Assembly: GCA_018820745.1 (NCBI GenBank)
Contig: JAHJNP010000376.1
Location: 1-15,805 of the forward strand
From: Gammaproteobacteria bacterium
GTDB lineage: Bacteria; Pseudomonadota; Gammaproteobacteria; Burkholderiales; Thiobacillaceae
Length of the DNA: 15,805 nucleotides
Direction of reading: 5' to 3'
A program made the translations under genes and the position numbers. The notes below the pieces were generated by a model. The model worked only from the letters and a program-made list of their open reading frames with translations. It was not told the DNA's origin and did not search any database. This document shows positions 1-7,603 of this stretch, piece after piece. The stretch's first letter is position 1, and each line of letters starts with the position of its first letter.

Positions 1-1
1 C

Positions 2-958
2 GAGCGCATTGCCTGCCGGGTGGCGCGGCCGATGCTGCTGCTGGCGCGGGTGGCGCAGCCGTTCGTGCGCCTCTTGTCGCTGTCGACCGATGGCCTGCTG
101 CGGCTGCTGCGCCTGCTGCGTCTGCTGCGCAAGCGTCCGCCTGAGCTGCCGGGCCTGATCGAGGAGGAAATCCACTCCCTGCTGCAGGAAGGTTCTGAAA
201 TCGGCGTGATCGAACAGCAGGAACGCGCGATGGTGCGCAACGTGTTCCGCCTCGACGACCGCCCGATCGAATCGCTGATGGTGCCGCGCGCCGACATCGT
301 GTATCTCGACACCGCGCTGCCGCTGCAAGACAACCTGCGGCGCATGGCCGAATCGGACCACACGCGCTTTCCGGTCTGCCGCGACGGACTCGACGAGGTG
401 CTGGGCATCCTCAGCACCAAGCGCTTGCTGGATGCGACGCTGGCTGGCGCGGCGCCCAGCCTCACCGACGCGCTGCTGCCGGCCGTGTTCGTGCCGGAAA
501 GCCTCAGCGGCCTCGATCTGCTGGAGCAGTTCCGCGCGTCCGACACCCACCTGATGCTGGTCATCGACGAGTACGGCGAGATCAACGGCATGGTCACCCT
601 GCGCAACGTGCTGGAGGCCATCACGGGCGAATTCAAGCCGCGCCGGCTGGACGAGGCCTGGGCGGTGCAGCGCGGGGACGGCTCCTGGCTGCTCGACGGC
701 CTCATCCCGGTTCACGAACTCAAGGACAGGCTGGGGCTGAAGCAATTGCCGGAAGAAGGCCGGAAGCGCTATCACACGCTGAGCGGGCTGGTGATGTGGC
801 TGTCCGGCGAATTGCCGCAGACCGGCGATGTGCTGACCTGGGAAAACTGGCGGCTGGAAGTGGTCGACCTCGACGGCAAGCGCATCGACAAGATACTCGC
901 CACGCCGATTCCACCTGCCGAAGCATCTCATCCAGACGCACCTGCCGGGCCAGCCTGA
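2..958 (+). CDS. CorC/HlyC-family CBS-domain membrane protein, 3' part
   Basis: The reading frame is open at the left edge (E-R-I-A-C-R-V-A-R-P-M), so the true start and the expected N-terminal DUF21/CNNM membrane domain lie outside the window. The GTG at 20 is an internal codon. The first visible stretch is leucine-rich, as in the linker after DUF21. A CBS pair follows: one repeat at about nt 270-440 (LMVPRADIVYLDT) and one at about nt 480-640 (HLMLVIDEYGEINGMVT). A CorC_HlyC transporter-associated domain covers about nt 655-905. Family members are linked to magnesium/cobalt efflux or, by older naming, haemolysin; the substrate here cannot be told. The C-terminus is a proline/alanine-rich tail. 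The gene is closed by a terminator-like hairpin and so is probably transcriptionally separate from the kinase operon that follows. Confidence 0.9.
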   Translation, partial: ERIACRVARPMLLLARVAQPFVRLLSLSTDGLLRLLRLLRLLRKRPPELPGLIEEEIHSLLQEGSEIGVIEQQERAMVRNVFRLDDRPIESLMVPRADIVYLDTALPLQDNLRRMAESDHTRFPVCRDGLDEVLGILSTKRLLDATLAGAAPSLTDALLPAVFVPESLSGLDLLEQFRASDTHLMLVIDEYGEINGMVTLRNVLEAITGEFKPRRLDEAWAVQRGDGSWLLDGLIPVHELKDRLGLKQLPEEGRKRYHTLSGLVMWLSGELPQTGDVLTWENWRLEVVDLDGKRIDKILATPIPPAEASHPDAPAGPA

Positions 959-970
959 CCCGGCCGCTTT

Positions 971-990
971 CCGGATGAAATCTGGTTTTT
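971..990 (+). terminator. Intrinsic terminator after the CBS-domain gene
   Basis: CCGGAT and ATCTGG pair as a six-base-pair stem with one G-U pair around a GAA loop, followed directly by five T. It begins 12 nt after the stop codon. The short stem makes it a modest terminator by appearance. A GC-rich repeat (GCCGGG 944-949 / CCCGGC 959-964) across the stop codon could add structure. Confidence 0.6.
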
Positions 991-1131
991 ACACGACCTT
1001 GCCAGTAACCGGCCTATGAGTTTAACTTCTGAAAAGACAATCCTGATTAAATACCATGCTTGCGCCAAAGCCAAAGATAGCGTCCGTTCAAGGCGGCATG
1101 TATATTGCTCAACATAATAAAGTAGGCATCA

Positions 1132-1150
1132 GGCTGTCCTCCTGACAGCC
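1132..1150 (+). promoter_or_regulatory. Hairpin just upstream of the kinase ribosome-binding site
   Basis: GGCTGTC and GACAGCC form a perfect seven-base-pair inverted repeat around a CTCCT loop. It lies 10 nt before the purine-rich GGGGAG (1161-1166) that should be the kinase Shine-Dalgarno. The loop is complementary to AGGAG/GGAG, so it could in principle contact that site. The rest of the gap 991-1182 is AT-richer than the surroundings. It holds no convincing gene, and I could not settle a promoter. Confidence 0.4.
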
Positions 1151-1182
1151 CGGAACGCCTGGGGAGAACTTACATAAAAGCG

Positions 1183-2658
1183 TTGGCAGAAAAAGGCCTG
1201 TTGTGGCTGCTGGAATCGGCAGCCGATGCCATGCTTATCACCGATTCGACCGGACGCATCGTGCTGGCCAACACGCCAGCCGAAGCGCTGTTCGACTATA
1301 CGCGGGACGAATTGCTCGCGCTGTCGGTCGAAGTTCTGATTCCACCGCGTTTTCGCGCCACCCATGTCACCCAGCGCCAGGACTATACGGCGCACCCGGG
1401 GAGCCGGGTGATGGGCAGCGGGGTTGAACTGTACGGCCTGCGCAAGGATGGCAGCGAATTCGCGGCGGACGTCAGCCTGAGCCCGCTGGAAGGCGGTTTT
1501 GTGCTGGCGACGGTGCACGACATCACCCGCCGCAAGCGGGCCGAAGAAGCGCTGGCTGGGCAGAGCGCGCGGCTCGCTGCCATCGTGGAGACGGCGGTGG
1601 ACGCCATCATCACCATCGACGAGCGCGGCACCATCGACTCCTTCAATCCCGCCGCCGAGCGCCTGTTCGGTTATGCGCGGGACGAAGTGCTGGGCAAGAA
1701 CATATCCCAGCTCATGCCCTCCCCTTATCGCGAAGCGCACGACGGCTATCTCGAGCACTATCTCGCCACCGGCGAGAAGCGCATCATCGGCCTCGGCCGC
1801 GAGGTGGTCGCGCAGCGCAAGGACGGCACCACGTTTCCGATCGAGCTGTCGGTGAGCGAAATGCGGGTGGGCAGCCGTCGCATGTTCACCGGCCTGGTGC
1901 ACGACATCAGCCAGCGCAAGCAGGCGGAAGAGCGTCAGGCGCTCTTGATTCGCGAACTGGAGAGCGCGAACGAGGAGCTGAAGAATTTCGCCTATGTCGT
2001 TTCCCATGATCTGAAGGCGCCGCTGCGTGCCATTGGCTCGCTGGCGGACTGGATCAGCACCGACCAGTCTGAGAAGCTCGACGCCGAAGGCAAGGAGCAC
2101 CTGCGATTGCTGATCCAGCGGACGCGGCGTATGGACAGCCTCATCGACGGCATCCTGCAATACTCGCGCGTCGGCCGCGTGCGCGAGGCGGTGGTGGCGG
2201 TGGATGTGAACGAGATCGTCGAGGAAGCACTGGCGATGCTCGCACCGCCGCCGCACATCCATGTCGAGGTCGCCTCCGACCTGCCGACGGTTCGCGCCGA
2301 ACGCACGCGCATGCTGCAGGTGTTCCAGAATCTGCTGTCCAACGCCATCAAGTATCTGGACAAGCCCGAAGGCCTGATCCGCGTCGGCTGCGTGGGGCAC
2401 GATCAGGAGTGGGAATTCAGCGTCAGCGACAACGGTCCGGGCATCGAGACGCGGCACTTCAAGCGGATTTTCCAGTTGTTTCAGACCCTCGCGCCCAAGG
2501 ACCGGGTGGAAAGCACCGGCGTCGGCTTGTCGCTGGTGAAAAAAATCGTCGAGATGTACGGCGGGCGCGTGTGGATCGAATCGCAGCCGGGCGCCGGCAG
2601 CACCTTTTTCTTTACCTTGCCGCGCGGCGGCACAAACTATCAGGAGCAGCTCAATTGA
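1183..2658 (+). CDS. PAS-PAS sensor histidine kinase, soluble
   Basis: This 491-aa protein is a cytoplasmic sensor kinase that should autophosphorylate and pass phosphate to the next gene's product. Two PAS domains (about 8-120 and 130-245) each end in the DIT/DIS-x-RK-x-AEE signature. A HisKA domain follows, with the H-box FAYVVSHDLKAPLRAI and phospho-acceptor His275. The HATPase domain has an N-box with Asn387, a G1 box DNGPGI (416-421) and a G2 box near 445-450 (TGVGLSL). No transmembrane segment or signal peptide is visible, so the cue is probably cytoplasmic or ligand/redox-based; no PAS cofactor residues could be assigned. The start is TTG. An in-frame stop at 1123 and the lack of ATG/GTG upstream support it, with GGGGAG at 1161-1166, a slightly long spacing. 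The stop overlaps the next start by 4 nt. Confidence 0.9.
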   Translation: MAEKGLLWLLESAADAMLITDSTGRIVLANTPAEALFDYTRDELLALSVEVLIPPRFRATHVTQRQDYTAHPGSRVMGSGVELYGLRKDGSEFAADVSLSPLEGGFVLATVHDITRRKRAEEALAGQSARLAAIVETAVDAIITIDERGTIDSFNPAAERLFGYARDEVLGKNISQLMPSPYREAHDGYLEHYLATGEKRIIGLGREVVAQRKDGTTFPIELSVSEMRVGSRRMFTGLVHDISQRKQAEERQALLIRELESANEELKNFAYVVSHDLKAPLRAIGSLADWISTDQSEKLDAEGKEHLRLLIQRTRRMDSLIDGILQYSRVGRVREAVVAVDVNEIVEEALAMLAPPPHIHVEVASDLPTVRAERTRMLQVFQNLLSNAIKYLDKPEGLIRVGCVGHDQEWEFSVSDNGPGIETRHFKRIFQLFQTLAPKDRVESTGVGLSLVKKIVEMYGGRVWIESQPGAGSTFFFTLPRGGTNYQEQLN

Positions 2659-3071
2659 AGACAACGTGCAAGGCAATCATGCTGGTGGAAGACGACGAAG
2701 TGGACGCCATGACCGTGCGCCGCGCCCTGAAGGAATTGCACGTGACCAACCCCCTTGTGCAGGCGGAAAACGGTGAGGAGGCGCTGGCCTATTTGCGCCA
2801 GCCGGGGCAGGTCATGCCGTGCATCATCCTGCTCGACCTCAACATGCCGGTAATGGGCGGCATCGAGTTCCTGCAAGTGGCCAAGCACGATGCCGCACTC
2901 CGAAGCATTCCGGTGGTGGTGCTCACCACCTCCGAGGAGCAGCAGGACAAGGTGGCCAGCTTCGATCTTGGCGTGGCCGGCTACATCCGCAAGCCGGTGG
3001 ACTACCGGCAGTTCGTGGAAGCGGTGCGCGCCATCGACACCTACTGGACGCTCTCCGAGTTGCCGCAATGA
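2655..3071 (+). CDS. Rcp1-like single-domain response regulator
   Basis: This 138-aa protein is a CheY-like receiver with no output domain, of the Rcp1 type commonly paired with PAS or phytochrome-type kinases. Acidic residues are in LVEDDEVD (10-17). The phospho-acceptor is Asp61 in LLDLNMP, the switch Thr is in LTTS (90-93), and Lys113 is in the RKPVD motif. I chose TTG at 2655 as the start: it overlaps the kinase stop as TTGA, and AGGAG at 2642-2646 sits at good spacing. A later ATG at 2679 would cut into the first receiver strand. Its stop overlaps the following ATG as ATGA. By context it should carry phosphate from the kinase, perhaps towards the receiver of the next protein or towards protein-protein output. 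Confidence 0.92.
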   Translation: MKTTCKAIMLVEDDEVDAMTVRRALKELHVTNPLVQAENGEEALAYLRQPGQVMPCIILLDLNMPVMGGIEFLQVAKHDAALRSIPVVVLTTSEEQQDKVASFDLGVAGYIRKPVDYRQFVEAVRAIDTYWTLSELPQ

Positions 3072-5794
3072 GCCACGTCACCGTGCGCGTCCTGCTGGTC
3101 GAGGACGACGCCGTCGATCGGCTCGCCTGCCGCCGCGCACTGGCGGCGCAGCCCGGCTACGTATTCGAAGTGGAGGAAGTCGACACGGCGCGCGCCGGGC
3201 TGCAGCGCGCCCACGCCAAGGCGCCGGATCTGATTTTGCTCGACTACCACCTGCCGGACATGGACGGCGTGGAGTTTCTTGCCGAGCTCGCCGCTGACGG
3301 CGGCGAGCTGCCGGTGCCGGTGGTGCTGCTGACCGGGGCCCAGGACATCGCGATTGCCGTCGACGCCATGCGCCGCGGCGCGCGCGACTACCTGGTCAAG
3401 GACGGCCAGGGCGATTACCTCAAGCTGCTGCCGACGGTGATCCAGCGCGTGCTGCGCGAGAGCCAGGCGCACGCCGACAAGCGCGCAGCGGAAGCACAGC
3501 TGCACGCTGCCGAGGCCCGGTATCGCAGCCTGGTCGAACAGATTCCGGCGATCACCTTCACCGCCGCGCTGGATGTGCCGGGCAACCTGCTCTACGTCAG
3601 CCCGCAGATACAGCGGCTTGGGTTTTCTCCGGACGAATGGCTGGCGAACCCGGACGGCGTGCTCAACTGCATCCACCCGGACGACCAGGCGCGGGTGCTC
3701 GCGGCCTTCGCCCACAGCTACGAAACCGCCGAGCCCCTGCGCTGCGAGTATCGCCTGCTGACGCGCGCCGGCGAGCCGCGCTGGTTCCTGGATGAAGCCC
3801 GCGTGGTGCACGACGCGGCTGGCGCACCGCTGTGCTTGCAGGGTGTGCTGATCGATATCACCGAAGACAAGCAGCGCGAGGCGGAGCTCGAATTTCACGG
3901 CAGCTATCTTGAGATACTGGTGGCCGAACGCACCGGCCAACTGGAAAAACAGACCGAGATGCTCAGATCGGCCAACGTCAACTTGGTGAAAGAAATCGAC
4001 GAGCGCTGGCAGGCCGAGCGGGCTTTGCGCGCCAGCGAGGCGCGCTTCCGGCTACTGCTCGAATCGGCCGGCGAAGGGATCTATGGGCTCGACAGCGAGG
4101 GGCGCTGCACCTTCGTGAACGAGGCGGCGCTGGCGATGCTCGGCTATGCCCGCGACGAACTGCTGGGGCGCGAGACGCACAGCCTGATTCACCACACCCA
4201 TGCCGATGGCAGCGCCTACCCGGCCGAGACATGTCCTGTTTACGATGCCTTCCGCAAGGGTCAGCCGACCCAGGGGCTGGTGGAACTGCTCTGGCGCAAG
4301 GACGGCAGCTCGTTCCCGGCGGAATATTCGGCGCAGCCATTGCGTGAAACGGGGCAAGAGGCGGAACGCGTCAGTGGTGCGGTGGTGGTGTTCCGCGACG
4401 TCGCCGAGGCGCAGGCCCTGAGGCACCAGCTTTCGTACCAGGCCACACACGACGCGCTCACCGGCCTTATCAATCGTCAGGAGTTCGAGCGCCGGCTGGA
4501 GCGGATGCTCGTCGAGACGCGGGGAGACGGCGAGGCGTACGCGCTGCTTTATCTCGACCTCGACCGGTTCAAGGTGGTGAACGACACCTGCGGCCACACC
4601 GCGGGCGACCAACTGCTGCGACAGATCACGGCGCGTCTGCATGAGTGCCTGCGCGGTCGAGACACCCTGGCGCGGCTGGGCGGCGACGAGTTCGGCGTGC
4701 TGCTCGAACACTGCCCGCTGGACCAGGCGCTGCGCATCGCCACGGCGTTGCGCGACGTGGCGCAGGACTATCGTTTCGTATGGGAGGGCAAGCCGTTCTC
4801 GGTCAGCGCAAGCATCGGCCTGGTGCCGCTGTCCGCAACCATCGGCAGCGTATCCGCCGCGCTCGCCGCCGCCGATGCCGCCTGCTACGCGGCGAAGGAG
4901 CAGGGTCGCAACCGGGTGCACCTATACCAGCCGGACGACGCCCTGATCGCGCAGCAGTACACCCAAATGCAATGGGTGACGCGCCTGACCCATGCCCTCG
5001 ACACCAACCGCTTCCGCCTCTACCAGCAGGTCATCGCGCCGCTTGGTCAGCGCGGCCAGGGCCGCCCGCACCACGAGATCCTGCTGCGCCTGCTGGACGA
5101 AGAGGGGCGGGTGGTTGAACCGATGGCCTTCGTGCCGGCAGCGGAGCGTTACAACCTGATGCCTGCCATCGACCGCTGGGTGGTGCGTGAGGTGATCAGC
5201 CGCCACGCCGTGCAGCAGCGCCACGCGCCCGTGGCCGAGCGACCGGTCTTCGCCATCAATCTTTCGGCGAGTTCGCTTGCGGACGAGCGCCTGGCCGAAT
5301 TCGTGTGCGGCCTGCTGGCCGAGCACGGCGTGCCGGCGGACATGCTGTGCTTCGAGATTTCCGAGACTGCGGGCATTGCCAACCTGAGCCGCGCCACTGA
5401 GTTCATCCGGGCGCTCAAACGCGAGGGCTGCCTGTTCGCCCTGGACAACTTCGGCAGCAGCATGTCTTCGTTTGCCTATCTCAAACAACTGCCGGTGGAC
5501 TTTCTCAAGATCGACGGCAGCTTCATCCGCACCCTAGCCGAAGACCGCCTGACGCGCGCCATGGCCGAGGCGATCAACCGGGTGGCACACGTGATGGCGA
5601 TCGAAACCGTGGCTGAATGCGCAGAGAGTGCACCGATTCTTGCCCTGCTCAAAGAGCTCGGCGTGGATCACGCCCAGGGCTACGCCCTGGAGCGGCCGCA
5701 CCCGCTGTCGCCAGAGACGGACGCGCCCGCACCCAGCGTCCGCGCGCAAGCCGGCACACCGCCCGTAACCCCTCCCCAAGCGCAAGGACAGTAG
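3068..5794 (+). CDS. Response regulator with REC-PAS-PAS-GGDEF-EAL (c-di-GMP turnover)
   Basis: This 908-aa protein joins a receiver (1-125, phospho-acceptor Asp59 in LLDYHLP), PAS (about 151-275), a coiled-coil-like linker (276-320), PAS (about 326-450), GGDEF (about 460-620) and EAL (about 640-885). The cyclase site GGDEF (538-542) is intact, and an RxxD inhibitory site (Arg529-Asp532) sits five residues before it, so synthesis of c-di-GMP with product inhibition is expected. In the EAL domain Glu670 (EIL in place of EAL), Asn731, Glu763, Asp793, Lys814 and Glu850 are present. The DDFG motif, however, reads DNFG (Asn794) and is followed by SSMSS rather than the usual GxSS. Phosphodiesterase activity is therefore uncertain. 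The ATG overlaps the preceding stop (ATGA). The stop lies 4 nt from the stop of the convergent methyltransferase gene. Confidence 0.93.
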   Translation: MSHVTVRVLLVEDDAVDRLACRRALAAQPGYVFEVEEVDTARAGLQRAHAKAPDLILLDYHLPDMDGVEFLAELAADGGELPVPVVLLTGAQDIAIAVDAMRRGARDYLVKDGQGDYLKLLPTVIQRVLRESQAHADKRAAEAQLHAAEARYRSLVEQIPAITFTAALDVPGNLLYVSPQIQRLGFSPDEWLANPDGVLNCIHPDDQARVLAAFAHSYETAEPLRCEYRLLTRAGEPRWFLDEARVVHDAAGAPLCLQGVLIDITEDKQREAELEFHGSYLEILVAERTGQLEKQTEMLRSANVNLVKEIDERWQAERALRASEARFRLLLESAGEGIYGLDSEGRCTFVNEAALAMLGYARDELLGRETHSLIHHTHADGSAYPAETCPVYDAFRKGQPTQGLVELLWRKDGSSFPAEYSAQPLRETGQEAERVSGAVVVFRDVAEAQALRHQLSYQATHDALTGLINRQEFERRLERMLVETRGDGEAYALLYLDLDRFKVVNDTCGHTAGDQLLRQITARLHECLRGRDTLARLGGDEFGVLLEHCPLDQALRIATALRDVAQDYRFVWEGKPFSVSASIGLVPLSATIGSVSAALAAADAACYAAKEQGRNRVHLYQPDDALIAQQYTQMQWVTRLTHALDTNRFRLYQQVIAPLGQRGQGRPHHEILLRLLDEEGRVVEPMAFVPAAERYNLMPAIDRWVVREVISRHAVQQRHAPVAERPVFAINLSASSLADERLAEFVCGLLAEHGVPADMLCFEISETAGIANLSRATEFIRALKREGCLFALDNFGSSMSSFAYLKQLPVDFLKIDGSFIRTLAEDRLTRAMAEAINRVAHVMAIETVAECAESAPILALLKELGVDHAQGYALERPHPLSPETDAPAPSVRAQAGTPPVTPPQAQGQ

Positions 5795-5798
5795 CGAA

Positions 5799-6440
5799 TC
5801 AGGCCTTTTCGCCGGTTGCCAGCAACAGCCCGCCCCACGGCAGCACACTGGGCACGCCCTGCTCGAGCCAGCGAGCCGAGCGCGTTGCGGAAGGCGGAAA
5901 AATGGCCGAACGCAGCTTCAGGTTGCGCACCGGCAAGCCGGAGAACAGCGCGCGCACTTCGCCTGCGGTATGCCAGCGGGCGCCGCGATAGGCGCCGCTG
6001 CCGCCGCCCCGCCCCTTTTGCCAGTACAGCAGGCTGCTCCGGTTGAGCCAGCCGATGGCGAAGCGGTGGCGCGCCACCCGCACGGCCTCGGCCACGGCCT
6101 GCCGCTCATCGTCGACGAAGCACAGCGCGGCGATCGACAGCACGTGATCGAAGCTGGCGTCGGCAAACGGCAGGTCGCGCGCATCGCCTTCCACCCAGCT
6201 CAATGCCGGGCTGCTGTGGGCGCGCGCGTAATCCAGCCAGGCGGCATTGGGGTCGAGCCCGGTGGCGACGAGATCGTCTGCCGCGGCGCGGCGGGTGAAC
6301 CAGCCGGTGCCACAGCCGACGTCGAGCAGGCTGTCGCCCCGCCGGGCCGCGAGTAGGCGCGCCGCCAGCGCGTATTCGGTCTCGCCGATCCAGCGCCCGC
6401 GCGGGGTAGCGTACCAGGCATCGTAGTCGGCGGGGTTCAT
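5799..6440 (-). CDS. Class I SAM-dependent methyltransferase
   Basis: This 213-aa protein has a Methyltransf_11-type Rossmann fold. Motif I is LLDVGCGTGWFTRRAA (about 39-54). A glycine/aspartate pair ends strand 2 (TGLDPN), GDARDLPF follows, and motif IV-like SFDHVLSIAALCFV comes after. The substrate is not evident; such proteins methylate small molecules, quinones or metalloid species. The start ATG overlaps the stop of the cysteine desulfurase gene (ATGA), which points to co-translation and a possible functional link, for example methylation of a thiolated product. That link is inference. The 3' end has only 4 nt before the opposing c-di-GMP gene's stop, so no separate terminator fits. Confidence 0.88.
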   Translation of the reverse strand: MNPADYDAWYATPRGRWIGETEYALAARLLAARRGDSLLDVGCGTGWFTRRAAADDLVATGLDPNAAWLDYARAHSSPALSWVEGDARDLPFADASFDHVLSIAALCFVDDERQAVAEAVRVARHRFAIGWLNRSSLLYWQKGRGGGSGAYRGARWHTAGEVRALFSGLPVRNLKLRSAIFPPSATRSARWLEQGVPSVLPWGGLLLATGEKA

Positions 6441-7579
6441 GCCGCCAGCGACTGCCAGGCGCCGATCAAGGCTGCGGCCGCGCTGTCGATTTCGGCCTCG
6501 GTCGTGAACCGCCCCAGCGACAGCCGCACTGCGCCCGCGGCGGCTTCCCGCGTCAGCCCCATGCCGGCGAGCACGCCGCTCGCCGCATGCTCGCCGGCAT
6601 GGCAGGCAGACCCGGTGGACGCGGCCACGGCGGGGGCCGCGTCCAGCAACTGCCACCCGGCTACGGCGGGAAAGGAAAGGTTGAGCGTGTTGGGCAGGCG
6701 TTCGGTCGGGTGGCCATTGAGCTGCAGGCCGGGAATAGCGGCGGCGAGCCGCCCGTGCAGGCGGTCGCACAGCACTGCCATGCGTGCGGCGTCCTGCGCC
6801 AGCGTGGCCCTCACCAGCCGCGCCGCCTCGCCCAGGGCGACGATGTGCGGCACGTTCTCGGTGCCGGGGCGCAGGCCGTGTTCGTGGCCGGCGCCGACCT
6901 GGATCGGTTCGATGGCGACGCCCGCCCGCACATACAGGGCCCCCACGCCCTTGGGCGCGTAAAACTTGTGGCCGGCCAGGGTCAGGAGGTCGGCGCCCAG
7001 CGCATGCACGTCCACCGCCACCTTGCCGACGGCCTGGGCCGCATCGACGTGCATCAGCACACCCGCGGCATGGGCGAGATCGGCGATCGCGCGCACGGCC
7101 TGCAGGCTGCCGGTCTCGTTGTTGGCCAGCATCACCGACACCAGCGCCACCTCCGGCGTGATGGCGTGCGCCGCGCGATCCATTTGCGCCCTGCCGGCCG
7201 CATCCACCGGCAGCACGGTCAATGCCCAGCCTTGCCGTTCCAGATGGCGCAGGGGTTGCAGCACGGAGGGGTGCTCGATGGCGGACGTCACCAATAATTT
7301 GCGTCCGCCGGGCAGCGCCGCCCGCGCGGCGCCCAGCAGTGCCAGGTTGTTGGCTTCGGTCGCGCAACCGGTGAAGACGATTTCCGCGGGCGCGGCCCCG
7401 ATCAGCGCCGCCACCTCGGCGCGCGCGGCGTCCACCGCGGCCTTTGCGTGCCGGCCAGGCACATGATCGGAAGACGGGTTGCCGTAGTGGACGGCGAGAT
7501 ACGGCAGCATGGCTTTCAGCACGCGCGGATCGACCGGGGTGGTGGCGTTGCAGTCGAGGTAAATCGGGGCAGTGTTCAT
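6437..7579 (-). CDS. Cysteine desulfurase, NifS/IscS-like, PLP-dependent
   Basis: This 380-aa class V aminotransferase-fold enzyme would release sulfur from L-cysteine as a protein persulfide, giving alanine. Visible motifs are the N-terminal YLDCNATTP, His103 in IEHPSVL, Asp179 and Gln182 in HVDAAQ, the PLP-binding Lys205 in AGHKF and the persulfide-forming Cys326 in STGSACHAG. The length is normal for IscS/NifS. No iscR, iscU, fdx or hscA genes are next to it, so this is not a classic isc operon. It probably feeds a specialised pathway or the sulfane-sulfur pool. No strong Shine-Dalgarno precedes the ATG. It starts 24 nt after the MFS gene stop and overlaps the methyltransferase start. Confidence 0.93.
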   Translation of the reverse strand: MNTAPIYLDCNATTPVDPRVLKAMLPYLAVHYGNPSSDHVPGRHAKAAVDAARAEVAALIGAAPAEIVFTGCATEANNLALLGAARAALPGGRKLLVTSAIEHPSVLQPLRHLERQGWALTVLPVDAAGRAQMDRAAHAITPEVALVSVMLANNETGSLQAVRAIADLAHAAGVLMHVDAAQAVGKVAVDVHALGADLLTLAGHKFYAPKGVGALYVRAGVAIEPIQVGAGHEHGLRPGTENVPHIVALGEAARLVRATLAQDAARMAVLCDRLHGRLAAAIPGLQLNGHPTERLPNTLNLSFPAVAGWQLLDAAPAVAASTGSACHAGEHAASGVLAGMGLTREAAAGAVRLSLGRFTTEAEIDSAAAALIGAWQSLAA

Positions 7580-7603
7580 TGGGAAACCCGGTTGTTGCGA
7601 TTT

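Noticed and set aside
971..1010. Sigma54-type promoter (GG-N10-GC) after the first gene
   Set aside because: The GG and GC elements are spaced wrongly, and the stretch is better explained as a terminator.
1016..1117. 33-codon frame in the gap before the kinase
   Set aside because: There is no ribosome-binding site and no recognisable motif. The frame is short enough to be chance in an AT-richer gap.
1129..2676. Long minus-strand frame opposite the kinase gene
   Set aside because: It is the antisense shadow of a GC-rich coding gene; its translation is low-complexity and lacks domains, while the plus strand encodes clear PAS and kinase motifs.
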